Positions 1-12,289 of a stretch of 64,000 nucleotides of DNA are shown in pieces. Each line of letters starts with the position of its first letter. Positions within the stretch are counted from its first letter, which is position 1. Position numbers and translations under genes: made by a program. The stretch is taken from the NCBI RefSeq assembly GCF_009905375.1, contig NC_133649.1, forward strand, positions 237,054,201-237,118,200, read 5' to 3'. Source of the stretch: Apium graveolens. Lineage: Eukaryota; Streptophyta; Magnoliopsida; Apiales; Apiaceae. Below the pieces are notes generated by a model. That model was not told the origin of the DNA and searched no databases. It was given only the letters and a program-made list of their open reading frames with translations.

Positions 1-599
1 GTCTATTAACATTTGAGTAAAAGAGTGAGCTTGTCATACCTCTATAGCTTGTCATTATACATGAGCTGCACTGATCAAGCTTTAGGACTTTTTTCATTCT
101 TTTGGTTTACTTGTGCTCCTAAAAGAATTATTCTTTTGTCTAGCTTGTAGTAATTCCAAAATAGAATTGCAACCTTTCCAACACGCCCCCCATACCTACT
201 CTGCAATAACTCAGCAAATTATCTTGCACAAGTTTTTGTTAGTAGATCAACATATGACATTATCATTGTATCACCGCACATATAAAATAATATGTTTATG
301 CCTAGTGATAAGATAGTTATTAATATGACGACTCTACTAGTTCATATTAAACTGTAACTTCAGTTAGAGTTCGATACCATGTCCTTGACAATTTCTTGAG
401 TAGTATATTAGTTCATACTAACCTGAAGTGAGCTTGTGAAGAAGAGATATACAGAGTCCAATAGATCTGCAACTGTAAAGTCCATGAACTGTTGTGCATT
501 GACTTCCTCTTTTGACTCACCAACCAGGAGTGTACTTGTTCACATTTACTAGAGTCCAATTACAAGTTTTAATATGCATTAGGTGCCTGATATATCATA
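1..599. other. No recognisable feature
   Basis: AT-rich sequence at the left edge. I could not assign any reading frame or repeat boundary. It may be the far-decayed 3' end (RNase H side) of the copia relic that begins to be readable at about 600, but no motif supports that. Confidence 0.4.
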
Positions 600-1830
600 A
601 TATCCTCAAACCTCGTCACTGGTGCTTTCTGCTAGATACTGCTTCCAGATAATAACCTAGCATCCAGTTTGGCCTTGTCCCTCAGTAACAATGCCATTGT
701 CATCCAATTTGACTTCTGGTTATCCTTGTACCAATTACCATATTGTCATTTGGTTTGGATACCAGCTTCCCTACAATCTGCTTTCTGACTGGTTGAGCTC
801 ATCTTTCTTTGCAATCACCCAATCAGTCTGATCTATCAGAGCTTCTGTAACTTTCTCAATTTCTTCTTCAGATAAAACTAGAAAAATAATCATTCATACT
901 CAGTAGCCCTGCTAATCATTATTCCACCATCTAGATCACTTAAGAACTAGACTTTGGGAATAATATTGACATCAAACCCTTTGTCTCAACATATATGTTC
1001 TTATTGTGCCCTCTTGATTTATAATGTGGTGTTGTGTCTGACTAGTTGATCCTTCGTTTTCTCCCCCTAAGCTTTTGCTGGGATTTTCCTGAAGATCCCT
1101 ATCCTTGCTAACTGGCTTCATTGAAGCAATGAGTTGTGTATTACACTGCCATTCCATTACTTGAATATGAATCATCAATACCATTAATTTCTCTTGTAAC
1201 AGCTTGGAGCATGGAGTTGTTGAACCGTGCACTTAGACTTTCAATCATCTTCAGTTGATCAACCATAAATGCCCTGTAGATTGTAGACTCCACTTGAGTA
1301 ACCATCGGAAAATATCCTAACTAGTCTTAGTTGCAAATTCCAAGATCTTCAAACAACTGAAAATATTTATTTGTTTGCTTCTCTAGAACATTCTCTCCAA
1401 ACACTTTCAGGTTATCCAGTGTTTGCTTCTGTTGGCCATTAACTCATTAGTGGTCTTCATGTATACATCCTGATCAAGGCCTGATTTTACTTGTAGCAAC
1501 CTGTGTTGACTGCTTCAGCCCTTTGGTATTATAAATTCTTGATTTTCTTGATATTTCTGTTGTAGCTTTGATCAAGTTCCGGTTCTTTCTTTGAACCACT
1601 CCATTATGACACGGAGCTCCTAGTGCTTGAATATATCTCATAATATTCGTGATGTTACGGATATTAATCAGAACTGCTTCTTGAATTCAGTCCTATTATC
1701 TGACCACACGATCATTTATGTTACTGTCCTTGACTCCTCTTTCTGACATGCCTCACATTTTTCATCCTTCTGAATTCCAGATGAGGCAGTCCTCTCACTA
1801 ATCCCTTTTTACAAAAGAGTTCCTAGGGTT
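600..1830 (-). pseudogene. Decayed Ty1/copia pol relic (integrase and RT fragments)
   Basis: Read on the minus strand from right to left, pieces of a copia polyprotein are recognisable despite many frameshifts. At about 1815-1741 is a stretch resembling GLVRGLPxLEF, the zinc-finger and linker part just before integrase. At about 1620-1561 is GAPCHNGVVQRKNRNLIKA, which matches the third catalytic block of copia integrase (usual form NGVVERKNR). Here the catalytic Glu is replaced by Gln. At about 876-781 is EALIDQTDWVIAKKDELNQ, the start of the copia RT domain, followed leftwards to about 640 by a decayed form of the next RT block (RDKAKLDARL). The order integrase then RT fixes it as copia, minus strand. 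No LTRs were found. It is much older than the complete elements in this window and cannot encode protein. Confidence 0.7.
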
Positions 1831-3228
1831 GAAGTTCAAGGGTAAGAGCTTCTAATGCCATAGCTAAACTTTTGTCAGATGAAGCTTTATAGTAGAAACC
1901 ATTCACTTCACCTTTCCTGAGATTACAGTCTAGCCATGAACATATCCTTCCCTTACTCTAAGAAGAGCAAGCTTCTCAACCTTTCTGCTTCAGATGAGAC
2001 ACTAATCCTTCATTGAATTGACATTTTGTCCTTTGATGCAGAACCATCTGATAAGAGGATTTGTGCCTTGATTCTCCAGCAAGAAAGATGCTTTAATTGT
2101 TATTAGTGACACCAATGATTAGTTGTTATTAGTGATACCAATTGTTGAGTCCATGATGACATCTCTTTTTCTGTATAACTTGTCCCGTAATGAAAACCTT
2201 TGCTGTCATCTCCAAAGATTATTGACTGAAATAGCTTTTGTTAATTACATTTGATTATAAGGATCTTTCTTTGATTATATGCCTTGAGTATGAATTACAA
2301 GAATACATATGAATCAATTAACCTATTATGTCCTGCACTCAAAAACAGATTAACAGTTCTTGGTACCTAACTTATCAGTTTGGGTCCAGATGGATTAGAG
2401 ATTTTACTATAAACAGAGATAACAACAGCTAGAACCTTATCATTCTAATTCTTATCTTTGACTGACCATTTTCTCCATTTTAATACCATTGACAAATTTG
2501 TCTCTAGGATAAGGAAAAAATGGTTTCAACCTTACATAAGGAGGACTAGCAGTCTTTGCCCTATTGTAATCCTAAAACATGATTTTTATAATTAATGCAA
2601 GTACTAAGAGATGCATTCATAGTATTGAAATAAGCAAGCACTGAATTAAGAATATATGGCATTCATTCAGAAACACTACACATAAGAATTAAGCAAGACA
2701 TGCATGATATGGAACAAACAGAATTAACAAATAAATCAATAATTCTATCTAGTCCAATCCTGTTGATGTATCTCATCTACCTGTCTCAATCCAAATATAA
2801 ATTAATACATCTTAACTAGCAATTCAGATCAAATGAATAAATCACATTGTAATAGGATACAGAAAGTAAGCATAAAAAAAGGTCTTAAGTGCTGGAAAAC
2901 ATATATCTCACTAAAGCAATTAATCACTGTTCAACAAATATTCAAACACATATTTAAGATCATATAAAGTAACATGCACAAGTCAAAGATCAATCCTGGT
3001 TACCAAAAAAATATTCTAGTGAACTAGTTCAGCATTATATATGTGTGATGCTATCATGCTTGTGCGAGTGTTAAATATTTAAACACCAAGATCTTAACAT
3101 GCATTGAATATTAAGAACATAATAATGCAGTGGTTCAAGAAATTGAAAGCTGAGATATGTGAGATAGATCATCTTCAGAGATTGCTATAAAAGTAAGATA
3201 TTCATGATTCTCGTCATCTGATCCATCC
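1831..3228. other. AT-rich flank without recognised genes
   Basis: About 1.4 kb of AT-rich sequence between the copia relic and the end of the gypsy LTR. I see no coding motif, LTR end or terminal inverted repeat. The part at 1831-2100 could hold decayed gag or protease of the same copia relic, but nothing in it is diagnostic. Confidence 0.4.
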
Positions 3229-4508
3229 TGTAACGCCCCCAAATCCGGGGTCAGGAATCTGGGTCATCACGCCATCCTTCACTCATGTGTAACCTCTATT
3301 GCTTCAATAATCCAACAGACCTGAATCTCATGCACACACACACACATAAGTTATAGCCTTAGAAATGATGTACAAAATGTAATCTTCTTTTATTACACTC
3401 AAATGTACTTTACAGGATCTTAAACAATTATTGGTAACCTCTACATGAAGTCACAATAATTACTATATCACTACTAGAAATAGTAGATACGACATCGGTG
3501 CTTAGACATCGACATGTAATGCACCCGATGTTAAAATGCAGTTTAACATCGATTTTGTAAAAAGCGATGTTGAATACAAATACTGACATCGGTTTTACTT
3601 AGTAGCCGTTGTCTATGTTCAGAAATTAAAAAGGCCACTTATACCTATCTGGATACTTTGGTCCACCTGAGACAAAGCTGTAAGGGATTCTCCCCACGAT
3701 TTCAAGTGACTAAGTCTCACGCCGGCATACTGGTAATCTGTTGTGTTGTGAAATTTAAAAGAAAGCAAGAGTGAGCAATAATGCTCAGCCATAATAATCA
3801 ATAGTATGAAACGATTGTTAAAGGAATTTATATTAATCCGTACAAGGATACATATTTATTCAAAGTAGTTTCTTGGTGATACACACCTCTTTTCAAAATA
3901 ATTCTTTGATTGACTTATTAGTCTGCAAATACCTTAATGGTAAACCCAACACCTAGGCTTGGGTTACGAAGAATATAGGACATTCACTGGAGCCATAACA
4001 TACGATGATCAGTCATAATACGGAAAATAGTAACCTTTTCTACTAGTAGAAGGATGACACCTTCGTATCCCGGTTATCACCCTTGCCGCATTCGGGCTAC
4101 GTGTCCCATTTTGGGTATACACATACTTCACAAGTTCCTGAGTACACAGAGTACCTTCGCCTGCGGTACCTTTGGTAGTCTCCCTAGTACACATAGTACT
4201 AGACTCTATCCCTCCCTTGTCCTTTTAAGAAATCCTATCATATCTCAAGAACTCGAATCACATCAAAGTTCTCCAAGCGTTTTGCTTGGTGATAGGTACA
4301 TCTCATCTCATCTTATATATATATACATATATGTACTTCCGAGAATTTTCAGAGGAAGTACTAAGATAATGTGAGTTGACCGTTGTCAACAGATAGATAA
4401 ATGAGGGGGAGCTTCTTTTGAAACTATATTCAAAATATTTAAAATACGTCGAGATAATATTCTTTGACGATATGAAAATATTAATATGAATTTCTGAAAC
4501 TCAGAAAA
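3229..4508 (-). repeat. Element 6 LTR, distal segment
   Basis: This is the last third of the LTR, in its own orientation, up to the terminal GCGTTACA. The five bases before it (3224-3228, CATCC) should be its target duplication, but the partner lies outside the window. The same terminal sequence, CCCCGGATTTGGGGGCGTTA, ends the solo LTR at 42232, which links the two to one family. The segment ends at the GAAAA target duplication (4504-4508) of element 1. Confidence 0.7.
3469..3615 (+). mobile_element. CACTA-type transposon end fragment
   Basis: The stretch starts CACTACTAGAAA, a typical CACTA-superfamily terminus, preceded by TAT, a possible 3-bp target duplication. It is followed by repeated short words (GACATCGG, AACATCG, and inverted CGATGT) that act as subterminal transposase-binding repeats in this superfamily. 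No matching opposite terminus (TCTAGTAGTG) was found nearby, so it is a truncated end or a solo end rather than a complete miniature element. The right limit is approximate, at the last CGTTGTCTATG-like word. It lies inside the gypsy LTR of element 6. Confidence 0.6.
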
Positions 4509-5103
4509 TGTTAGATATATTTGATAATGTCATGGCTAATATGATTTATGTTTAGTTTTCAGATCTTACTTAAACAGGATAAATTAGTACTTACTGGAAG
4601 TCAGGACTTATTGGATATCAGTACTTATATTATCAGGAGATAATCATCAGAAGATGGATATCAGAACTTAAGTGCTGAAGGACGTTCAGATAAGGACAAC
4701 AGCTGAGTAAAGGAAAGAAGATCGAGATAAACATAAGAAGAGATATGCATGAAGAAGGAATTCTATGAAGAATAGAATACTTGGAAGAAAAGATATCTGA
4801 TTGATATATTTTAGGAAGCAGAATTATATTCCATATCAATTAGTGATTATCTTGTAACTGTGTAGTATATAAACACAGACATAGGGTTTACACTATAAGT
4901 GTTATAATATTCGAGAAGATTATTCATTGTAACCCTAGCAACTCTCGTGATATTTGTTCATCACTGAGAGGTAACAGTTTCATACTGTAACAGAGTTTAT
5001 TGTTTCAATAACGTTTGTTTTATGTTACTTGAAATATTAAAAGTTCGATTTGATTGTATTTTTACACTGTATTCACCCCCTCTACAGTGTATGTGACCTA
5101 ACA
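4509..5103 (+). repeat. Element 1 5' LTR
   Basis: The LTR begins TGTTAGATAT and ends GTGACCTAACA. A TATA box, TATATAAAC, lies at 4866-4874 and should define the U3/R boundary of the genomic transcript. The first half carries sense-strand words of the type ATCAGAACTTAA and TCAGGACTTA. These are reverse complements of the AAGTTCTGAT word repeated inside the element. Confidence 0.95.
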
Positions 5104-5105
5104 AG

Positions 5106-5117
5106 TGGTATCAGAGC
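5106..5117 (+). other. Element 1 primer binding site (initiator-Met tRNA)
   Basis: TGGTATCAGAGC starts two bases after the 5' LTR and equals the complement of the 3' end of plant initiator-Met tRNA. It is the minus-strand priming site for reverse transcription and is typical of Ty1/copia elements. Confidence 0.93.
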
Positions 5118-5159
5118 CTATCTGTTAACGCACATACAGTTAAAGATCCAAACACAATC

Positions 5160-7497
5160 ATGTCTGACACAGAAACTCCAACTAAGCCTACCAAAACTGA
5201 AAAACCTCCAAAGACACAAATTCAAAGTCGGTATGAAACCATCAGAGTTCCCATACTGAGACCATCTGAATATGCCATATGGAAGGTGAGGATGACCATG
5301 TTTCTGGAAGCTACAGATCCAGAATATCTTGATAGAATCAAGGAAGGACCTCACAAACCAACCAAGCTCGCTGTTGCAGTTGCAGGTGAAGCAGCAAAGA
5401 CCGTACCAAAGGAGAAGAGTGATTATACTGCTGAAGATATCGCATTCAATTGCTAAGGATGCTAAGCTACGACACTTACTGCATAGTGCCATTGATAATG
5501 TAATGTCAAACAGGGTAATTAACTGCAAGACTGCTAAGGAGATATGAGATGCTCTGGAAACAAGGTGTCAGGGAACCGATACAATTAAGAAGAACAGGAA
5601 GACAATACTCACTCAAGAGTATGAACACTTTGACTCAAAGGCTAATGAGTCATTGACTGATTTATATGATAGATTTGTCAAACTCTTGAATGATTTGTCA
5701 TTGGTTGATAAGGAATATGATCTTGAAGATTCAAACCTTAAATTCTAGTTAGCTCTTCTTGAATGCTGGGATTTGAAGGCAACAACAATAAGAGACAACT
5801 ACAATCTTGATGAAACAACTCTTGATGAAATTTATGGAATGCTCAAGACTCATGAACTTGAGATGGAACAAAGAAGCAAGAGGAAAGGAGGAAAGTCAAG
5901 GACAGTTGCTCTTAGGGCTGAAGAAGAATCCCCCAAGGCAGCTACCTCAAGGAAAGACAAGGTTAAAGCTCTTTTCACAAAGTCTGATACTGAGTCATCA
6001 AGTTCTGAAAGTGATGATGACTCAGATTCTGAAAGCTTGCCTGAGAATGATGCTGATGAGGAGATGATGAAGCTGTGTGCTCTTATGGTGAAAGGGATCA
6101 CAAAGATTGCATAAAGGAAGTTCAGGAAGGGAAAGAAGTTTTCCAGGAAAGGCACAAGTTCTGATAAAAAGAATTTCAGAAGATCTGAGGGCAGAGGAGG
6201 AAAGTCTGATAGAGGAGATTATACCAATGTCAAATGCTATAACTGTGGTGAGAAATGCCACATATCTCCTGATTGTAAGAAAGTGAAGGGTGACAAAGGC
6301 AAGGCTCTGGTCACAAAGAAGAAAAGCTGGATAGACACCTCAGACTCTGAAAGTGAGGAGAACTATGCTTTGATGGCAAATGCTGATAAAGAAAGTACTG
6401 AGAGCAGTTCTGAAGCTTCTGAAACAAAGGTACCTCAGACTACTTATGCTTTTCATACTGATGATATTAATGAGTTGAGAAGATATCTTAAAACCATGTT
6501 TGTTAGTTATAGAGATCAAACTTTAACATGTGAAAGATTAACTTCTGAAAATCTTGCTTTTAAGAAAAGAAATGATTTCTTAGAAAAAGAGTTAGTTATG
6601 TTCCATCAAACTCAGAAGGATATAGATGATGCTTTTCATGTTAGGGATGAAGTGCTAAAAATGAATGAATCTCTAAAAACTGAGTTAGAAAAGGAAAGAG
6701 AGATTATCAGGAATTGGACTAACTCTGGCAGAATAACTCAAAATTTGCTAAGTAGTGAAAATTGGAAAGAAGGCTTAGGTTATGGAGAGGATAAGAATGA
6801 TAAAGGAACTGTAGAAATTAAGCCTGTTGTTAAGCAAAAGCCAAAGTTAAAACCTGTTAAGTTTGTAACTGTAAAGTCTGATAATGAGAAATCAGAAGTT
6901 AAAGAGGAATTAACTTCTGACAAACTAAAATAGGAAAAGACAGCTGAAGTAAACATAGGTTTAATGACTAAGAAGCAGCTTAAGCATAAGCTGAAAGATG
7001 TTAAGAATGCAAACAAGGTAAAATCACCTAGGAAAAATAGGAATGGAAAGGAAGGTGTGAATAAAAGCAATGATTATAAACCTGTTCCTGATGCTTCTAG
7101 GAAAACATGTCATAACTGTGGAAGTTCTAACCATCTGGCTTCTTTTTACAGGAAGAATAAGAACATAAACTCCTTACCTTCAAAATCAGGAGTTAAGAGT
7201 CAGTCTGTTAGATATAAACCACAAAATCATTGTTTTCATTGTGGTAGTTTATGGAATTCCATTTATACTTGTAAGGAATATCATAGTTTGTACTATGATT
7301 ATTATCAAATAAAACCTTCTTTGAAGAAAGTTTCCATTGTTCCTTCTAGTGTAAATTCTAATTCAAAGTCTGATAGTGTAAGTTCTGATAAGAAAAATGT
7401 TAACATAAACTCTGATGCTAAATCCACTGCAAATGTTAACAAACTTAATAAGGCCAAAGGATCCAAGCAAGTCTGGGTCCTTAAAACTAATCATTAG
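5160..7497 (+). pseudogene. gag: Element 1 gag (broken)
   Basis: The ATG at 5160, 57 bases beyond the LTR, opens a Gag frame beginning MSDTETPTKP. The product would be the capsid and RNA-binding protein of the virus-like particle. The N-terminal capsid part contains blocks such as WKVRMTMFLEATDPEYLDRI and LTDLYDRF. It is followed by an acidic Ser/Asp-rich linker (about 5990-6060), a CCHC zinc knuckle CYNCGEKCHISPDC at about 6238-6279, a long charged and probably coiled-coil stretch, and two further Cys/His-rich blocks (CHNCGSSNHLASF and FHCGSLWNSIYTC). Breaks: a frameshift near 5450, in-frame stops near 5546, 5746 and 6112, and a TAG near 6931. The frame ends with TAG at 7495-7497, a stop shared with element 2. 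Comparison with element 2 shows which breaks are private to this copy. Confidence 0.88.
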
Positions 7498-7515
7498 TGG
7501 TCTTTGTGATTGCAG

Positions 7516-8995
7516 GGCAACAGGAAAAATATTCTAGTCCTGGACAGTGGATGTTCAGGACATATGACTGGAAATAAAGCCCTGCTATTAGACTTTGTAG
7601 AGAAAGCTGGCCCAAGTGTTTCTTATGGAGATGGACAACATTGGAAAAACATTAGGATATGGCAATATTAATCTTGGAAATGTCATCATTAGAGAAGTAG
7701 CTTTGGTCTCAGGACTTAAACACAATCTGCTGAGTATAAGTCAAATCTGTGACAGAGGTTATCATGTTGATTTCTTTGAAGAACACTGTGAAGTTGTGAG
7801 TAAATCCAAAGGAAAAGTTGTTCTAAAAGGATACAGGCGTGGTAACATTTATGAAGCTAAGCTTTCAACAAGTACTGATGGTTCTGCAATTTGTCTGATG
7901 AGTAGAGCATCAATTGAAGAAAGCTGGAATTGGCACAAGAAACTCTCTCATTTAAATTTCAACAATATAAATGAACTAGTCAAGAAAGATCTTGTGAGAG
8001 GACTGCCAAAGTCAGTATTTGCTCCTGATGGCCTTTGTGATTCTTGTCAGAAGGTCAAACAAAGAAAATCTTCATTCAAGAGCAAGACTGAATCATCAAT
8101 TCTTGAGCCTTAACATCTACTACATGTTGATCTATTTGGTCCAGTGAATGTCATGTCTATTGCAAAGAAGAAATATGCGTTGGTCATAGTGGATGAGTTC
8201 ACCAGATACACATGGGTGTATTTCTTGCACACAAAAATTGAAACTGCATCTATCTTGATTGATCATGTCAAACATCTGGATAAATTGGTCAAAGATTCTG
8301 TGAAAACCATAAGGAGTGATAATGGCACTGAGTTTAAGAATTTGATAATGGAAGAGTTCTGCAAAAACCATGGAATTAAGCAGGAATTTTCTGCTCCTGG
8401 AACTCCACAGCAAAATGGAGTTGTTGAAAGGAAGAATAGAACTCTCATTGAAGCTGCACGTACAATGCTTGAAGAAGCAAAGCTTCCAACCTATTTCTGG
8501 GTTGAAGCTGTGCAGACTGCTTGTTTTACTCAAAATGCAACACTCATTAACAAGCAAGGAAAAACACCATATGAGATGGTGAAGAAAAAGAAGCCAAATC
8601 TAAAGTACTTTCATGTATTTGGATGCAAGTGTTTTGTTCTCAAGACTCATCCTGAACAGCTATCTAAATTTGATCTAAAAGCTGATGAAGGAATCTTTGT
8701 TGGATATCCACTTTCCACTAAAGCCTTCAGAGTCTATAATTTGAGAACAAGAGTGGTCATGGAATCTATCAATGTCTCTTTTGATGACAAGAATATTACT
8801 GGTCTTGAAGATTTTATTGATCATGATCAGCTGAGATTTGAAAATGAAGACTCAAGTTCTGATACTGAAAATCCTGACAGTCTAAATCCTGATACTATAA
8901 ACTCTGATGGATTAAATTATGATGTTATTGAAACTGCGGTGACTACGCCAAAGGAAGATGCACCTATGCAGGGGGAGCATACTCAAGAACTATAC
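7516..8995 (+). pseudogene. pol: Element 1 pol, 5' half: protease and integrase (broken)
   Basis: The frame opens directly after a double stop. The aspartic protease motif LVLDSGCSGHMTG (catalytic Asp codon at 7543-7545) processes Gag-Pol. A one-base insertion near 7636 shifts the frame. The integrase zinc finger follows (WHKKLSHLNF ... CDSC, about 7930-8050), then a nonsense TAA at 8111. The integrase core has its catalytic residues in place: Asp in VIVDEFTRYTWV, Asp in RSDNGTEF and Glu in NGVVERKNRTL (about 8180-8450). The integrase would join element cDNA to host DNA. The frame then runs into a Ser/Asp-rich linker and shifts again near 8985. Domain order PR-IN-RT defines copia. Confidence 0.9.
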
Positions 8996-10862
8996 CACAT
9001 CTCAAGAAGCATCAGAACATACATCTGGCTCTTCAAGTTCTGATTCGTCAAGTTCTGATAAGCCAAGTTCTGATAGTTCTGAAAATCTAAATTCTGAAGA
9101 ATCCAACTCAGAGAGCATAGTCCCAGAGGGAGCATCAGAAAATGAAAATGAAGACAACATGGATCATGGGGGAGCATCCAGTTCTAGAGAAAACCTTCCA
9201 TCTGCAAGGAAGTGGACTAAATCACATACACCTGATTTGATAATTGGAAATCCTGATGTAGGTGTCAGAACTAGAACAGGTACTTCAAACGAATGTCTTT
9301 ACAATTCTTTTCTCCCTCAGACTGAGCCAAAGAAAGTGGAAGAAGCTCTTCTAGATGCTGATTGGGTGCAAGCAATGCAGGAAGAGTTAAATGAATTTGA
9401 AAGAAACAAAGTCTGGACCCTAGTGCCAAGACCAAATAATAGATCTGTTGTTGGTACAAAGTGGGTGTTCAGAAACAAAACTGACAGTGATGGTATAATT
9501 ACAAGGAATAAGGCAAGCCTGGTTGCAAAAGGATATTCTCAACAGGAGGGAATTGATTATGATGAAACATTTGCACCAGTTGCTAGGTTATAAGCCATAA
9601 GGATATTTTTGGCTTATGCTGCTCACAAAAATTTTACTGTCTTTTAAATGGATGTGAAAAGTGCTTTTCTCAATGGAGAATTGGAGGAGGAAGTATATGT
9701 TGAACAACCTTCAGGCTTTGTAGATTCCAAACATCCAGATTATGTCTACAGGCTTGATAAAGCACTTTATGGACTTAAGCAAGCTCCTAGAGCATGGTAT
9801 GAGACCTTAGCTCAGTTTCTTCTGGAAAGTGGATTTAACAGAGGGACTATAGACAAAACACTGTTCTACCTCAACCATGGAAAGGACTTACTTCTGGTCC
9901 AGATTTATGTTGATGATATCATTTTTGGGTCTATAAATGACAGACTTTGCAAGAAGTTTGCCAAACTGATGCAGTCAAGGTATCAAATGAGTATGATGGG
10001 GGAACTTAGCTATTTTCTGGGCCTTCAAGTCAAGCAGAATGAAGAATGCACTTTTATTTGTCAAACTAAGTACACCAGAAACTTGTTGAAGAAATTTGGA
10101 ATGCAAGATTGTTCAAGTGCATCCACTCCCATGGCCACTGTAACAAAACTGGATAAGGATACTGGTAAATCAGTAGATATTACTTATTACAGAGGTATGA
10201 TTGGCTCTCTACTCTATCTAACTGCTAGTAGACCTGATATCATGTATGCTACCTGTCTTTGTGCAAGATTTCAAGCAGATCCAAGAGAACCTCACTTAAC
10301 AGCTGTGAAAAGAATTTTCAAATATCTTAAGGGAACAGCTGATCTGGGATTATGGTATTCCAGAGAATCAGATTTTAAACTAATAGGTTACTCAGATGCA
10401 GATTTTGCAGGTTGCAAAATTGACAGGAAAAGCACAAGTGGAAGCTGCCAATTTCTTGGAGGCAGATTGGTTTCTTGGTTTAGCAAGAAACAAAAGTCAA
10501 TTTCCACATCAACTACAGAAGCAGAATATATTGCTGCAGGAAGCTGTTGTGCACAGATTCTTTGGATGAAGAATCAGTTACTGGATTATGGGTTAACATA
10601 TTTCAAAATCCTTATTTTCTGTGATAATCAAAGTGTTATAGCTATGACAGGTAATCCAGTTCAACACTCTATGACAAAGCACATCAGCATTAGATACCAC
10701 TTCATCAGGGAACATGTAGATGAAGGTACAGTGGAATTGCACTTTGTTCCAACAGATCAACAACTAGCAGATATCTTCACAAAACTATTGTGTGAAGCTA
10801 CTTTTACAAGATTGGTAAATGAACTTGGAATGGTTTCAGGTTCTTTCTCTAAATCTGCTTAG
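8996..10862 (+). pseudogene. pol: Element 1 pol, 3' half: reverse transcriptase and RNase H (broken)
   Basis: A Ser/Asp-rich linker written with repeated AAGTTCTGAT leads into the copia [20 protein letters not shown], then [32 protein letters not shown], LYGLKQAPRAWYE, and the catalytic YVDD at about 9906-9917. RNase H follows, with DADFAGCKIDRKSTSG, STTEAEYIAA and the C-terminal QLADIFTKLLCEATF, ending at TAG/10862 after FSKSA. Two nonsense codons break it, TAA at 9591 and TAA at 9645 (in place of the Gln before MDVKSAF). The remaining 404 codons from 9648 are open. It matches the element 2 copy almost block for block. Confidence 0.92.
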
Positions 10863-12204
10863 TTTTGTTCTGTTGCATCAGACTTTATGATCAGTATTTA
10901 CAGAATTCAATCTCTTTGTGTATTCTGTGCTTAATTGAAAAATATGTTTAAGTACTGACTGTTGTCTGATCAATGTTTCTAAACTCTGATAGAGATATGT
11001 CTGTTTAGCTAACTATTCAATCCTATGAGGATAATTGTGCTAGATGCTGAACCTAGTAGTCTTCAATAAACAAGGGATCCCATGTAAGAAGTAATTATTT
11101 CTGTGGAAATCTATTGACACAAGCAAATTCTGATAATTGAGCTTAGTTGAGTTTACTTTGTCTATCTTATTACTAAGTCACAAACTAAAATAATGCTACT
11201 CATCTGTTAAGTTCTGATGCTAGTAAATCTATTAAATGAACTAAGTGCTGATAAACCTCACTTATCAAGAGAAAAAGAAAGCAAAACAAGGATTAAAAAA
11301 AAAAATCAGGTACTCCTTTGAGATCTAGAGTAAAAATGTGGAAGGGAAGACCCAAGTGCATTGCTGGTATTAAGTAATATGCATCAGAAAAGCAAATAAA
11401 ATATTTTCTTGGTGACTTTTCACACTCTATGATTACTGGAGAAATACTATGATAATAGCATAAATTCTGATAAGCAGTCGTGACTCACACTGGGAAGCCA
11501 CTGTAAAATAGAATTTAAAAAGATGCACAAAATAGTTGAGATGAACTCAAGCATGAATTCATTCAATAGTAGGTTTCAGAATATTGACAGGTTTTTAGCA
11601 AAGTTTTAGTTATGCCTTATTTCTAAGATGTACTGAAGTGAATCAAACTTTACTCTTTGTCTGATATTTAGCTTAATGCACACACTAACCACTCCATACG
11701 AATGATGAAAATAACTGTGGTGATCTATGTTGTTTTAGATGAACAGTCATTGTGTCACATTGCATAAATTCTGAGGACAAGTTCTGATTGCATGTTTGAT
11801 GATTAAGTTCTGAAGAATATAAATCAGAATTTATGTGAGGACTTACTAAGATAGGCATTTCTTTTTCGAGTTAAGAAATTATGTTCTGATGACTGTTAAG
11901 TTATGATATAAGTCTAAGTTCTGATATTACAATTTGATTCTTTACTTGACTTATTTGTGGATATAATTCAACAACAGTCTCAGTTTAAACCAGAATATGT
12001 TGAAGTGGAAGATTAATAGTCACTATAGTTAGGGATAGTGGTACTCGTACATGAACAGTCAACTTTTACTTGCTTCTTGTGCACATTAAACCATGTTTTC
12101 TCTTTCCAATGAATGTTTTTCTTTTTCCAAGTCTAGGGAGACGAGGTAGAATTAATTTTACCTGTAAGCATTAAATTTCCTTGCGTCTCCTGGCATTCTC
12201 TTGC
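10863..12204 (+). other. Element 1 spacer between pol and the small ORF
   Basis: About 1.3 kb of AT-rich sequence without a convincing gene. It contains many direct copies and near-copies of AAGTTCTGAT or AAATTCTGAT (for example near 11113, 11210, 11465, 11780, 11815 and 11915). Near 12070-12092 a block containing TTGTGCACATTAAACCATG resembles a block upstream of ORF3 near 13044-13062. The corresponding spacer in element 2 is shorter. Confidence 0.6.
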
Positions 12205-12214
12205 CTATATAAAC
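12205..12214 (+). promoter_or_regulatory. Candidate internal TATA box upstream of the small ORF
   Basis: CTATATAAAC lies 76-85 bp upstream of the ATG at 12290, close to plant core-promoter geometry. The stretch between is CT- and CA-rich, like a plant 5' UTR. The same TATA core occurs in the element's LTR. This is inference from sequence; no transcription data are available. Confidence 0.5.
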
Positions 12215-12289
12215 AACCACTTCACATCAGCCTTCTCATCAACTCTTTTATCACAAACTCACCTTCATACTTTTTCTATCAAAAACACC

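Noticed and set aside
3331..3350. CA microsatellite
   Set aside because: A short simple repeat in an LTR, with nothing to suggest function.
4054..4374. Plus-strand open frame of 106 codons
   Set aside because: It lies inside the element 6 LTR, on the strand opposite to the element, has no domain-like pattern, and ends at the LTR's AT-rich part. Chance frame.
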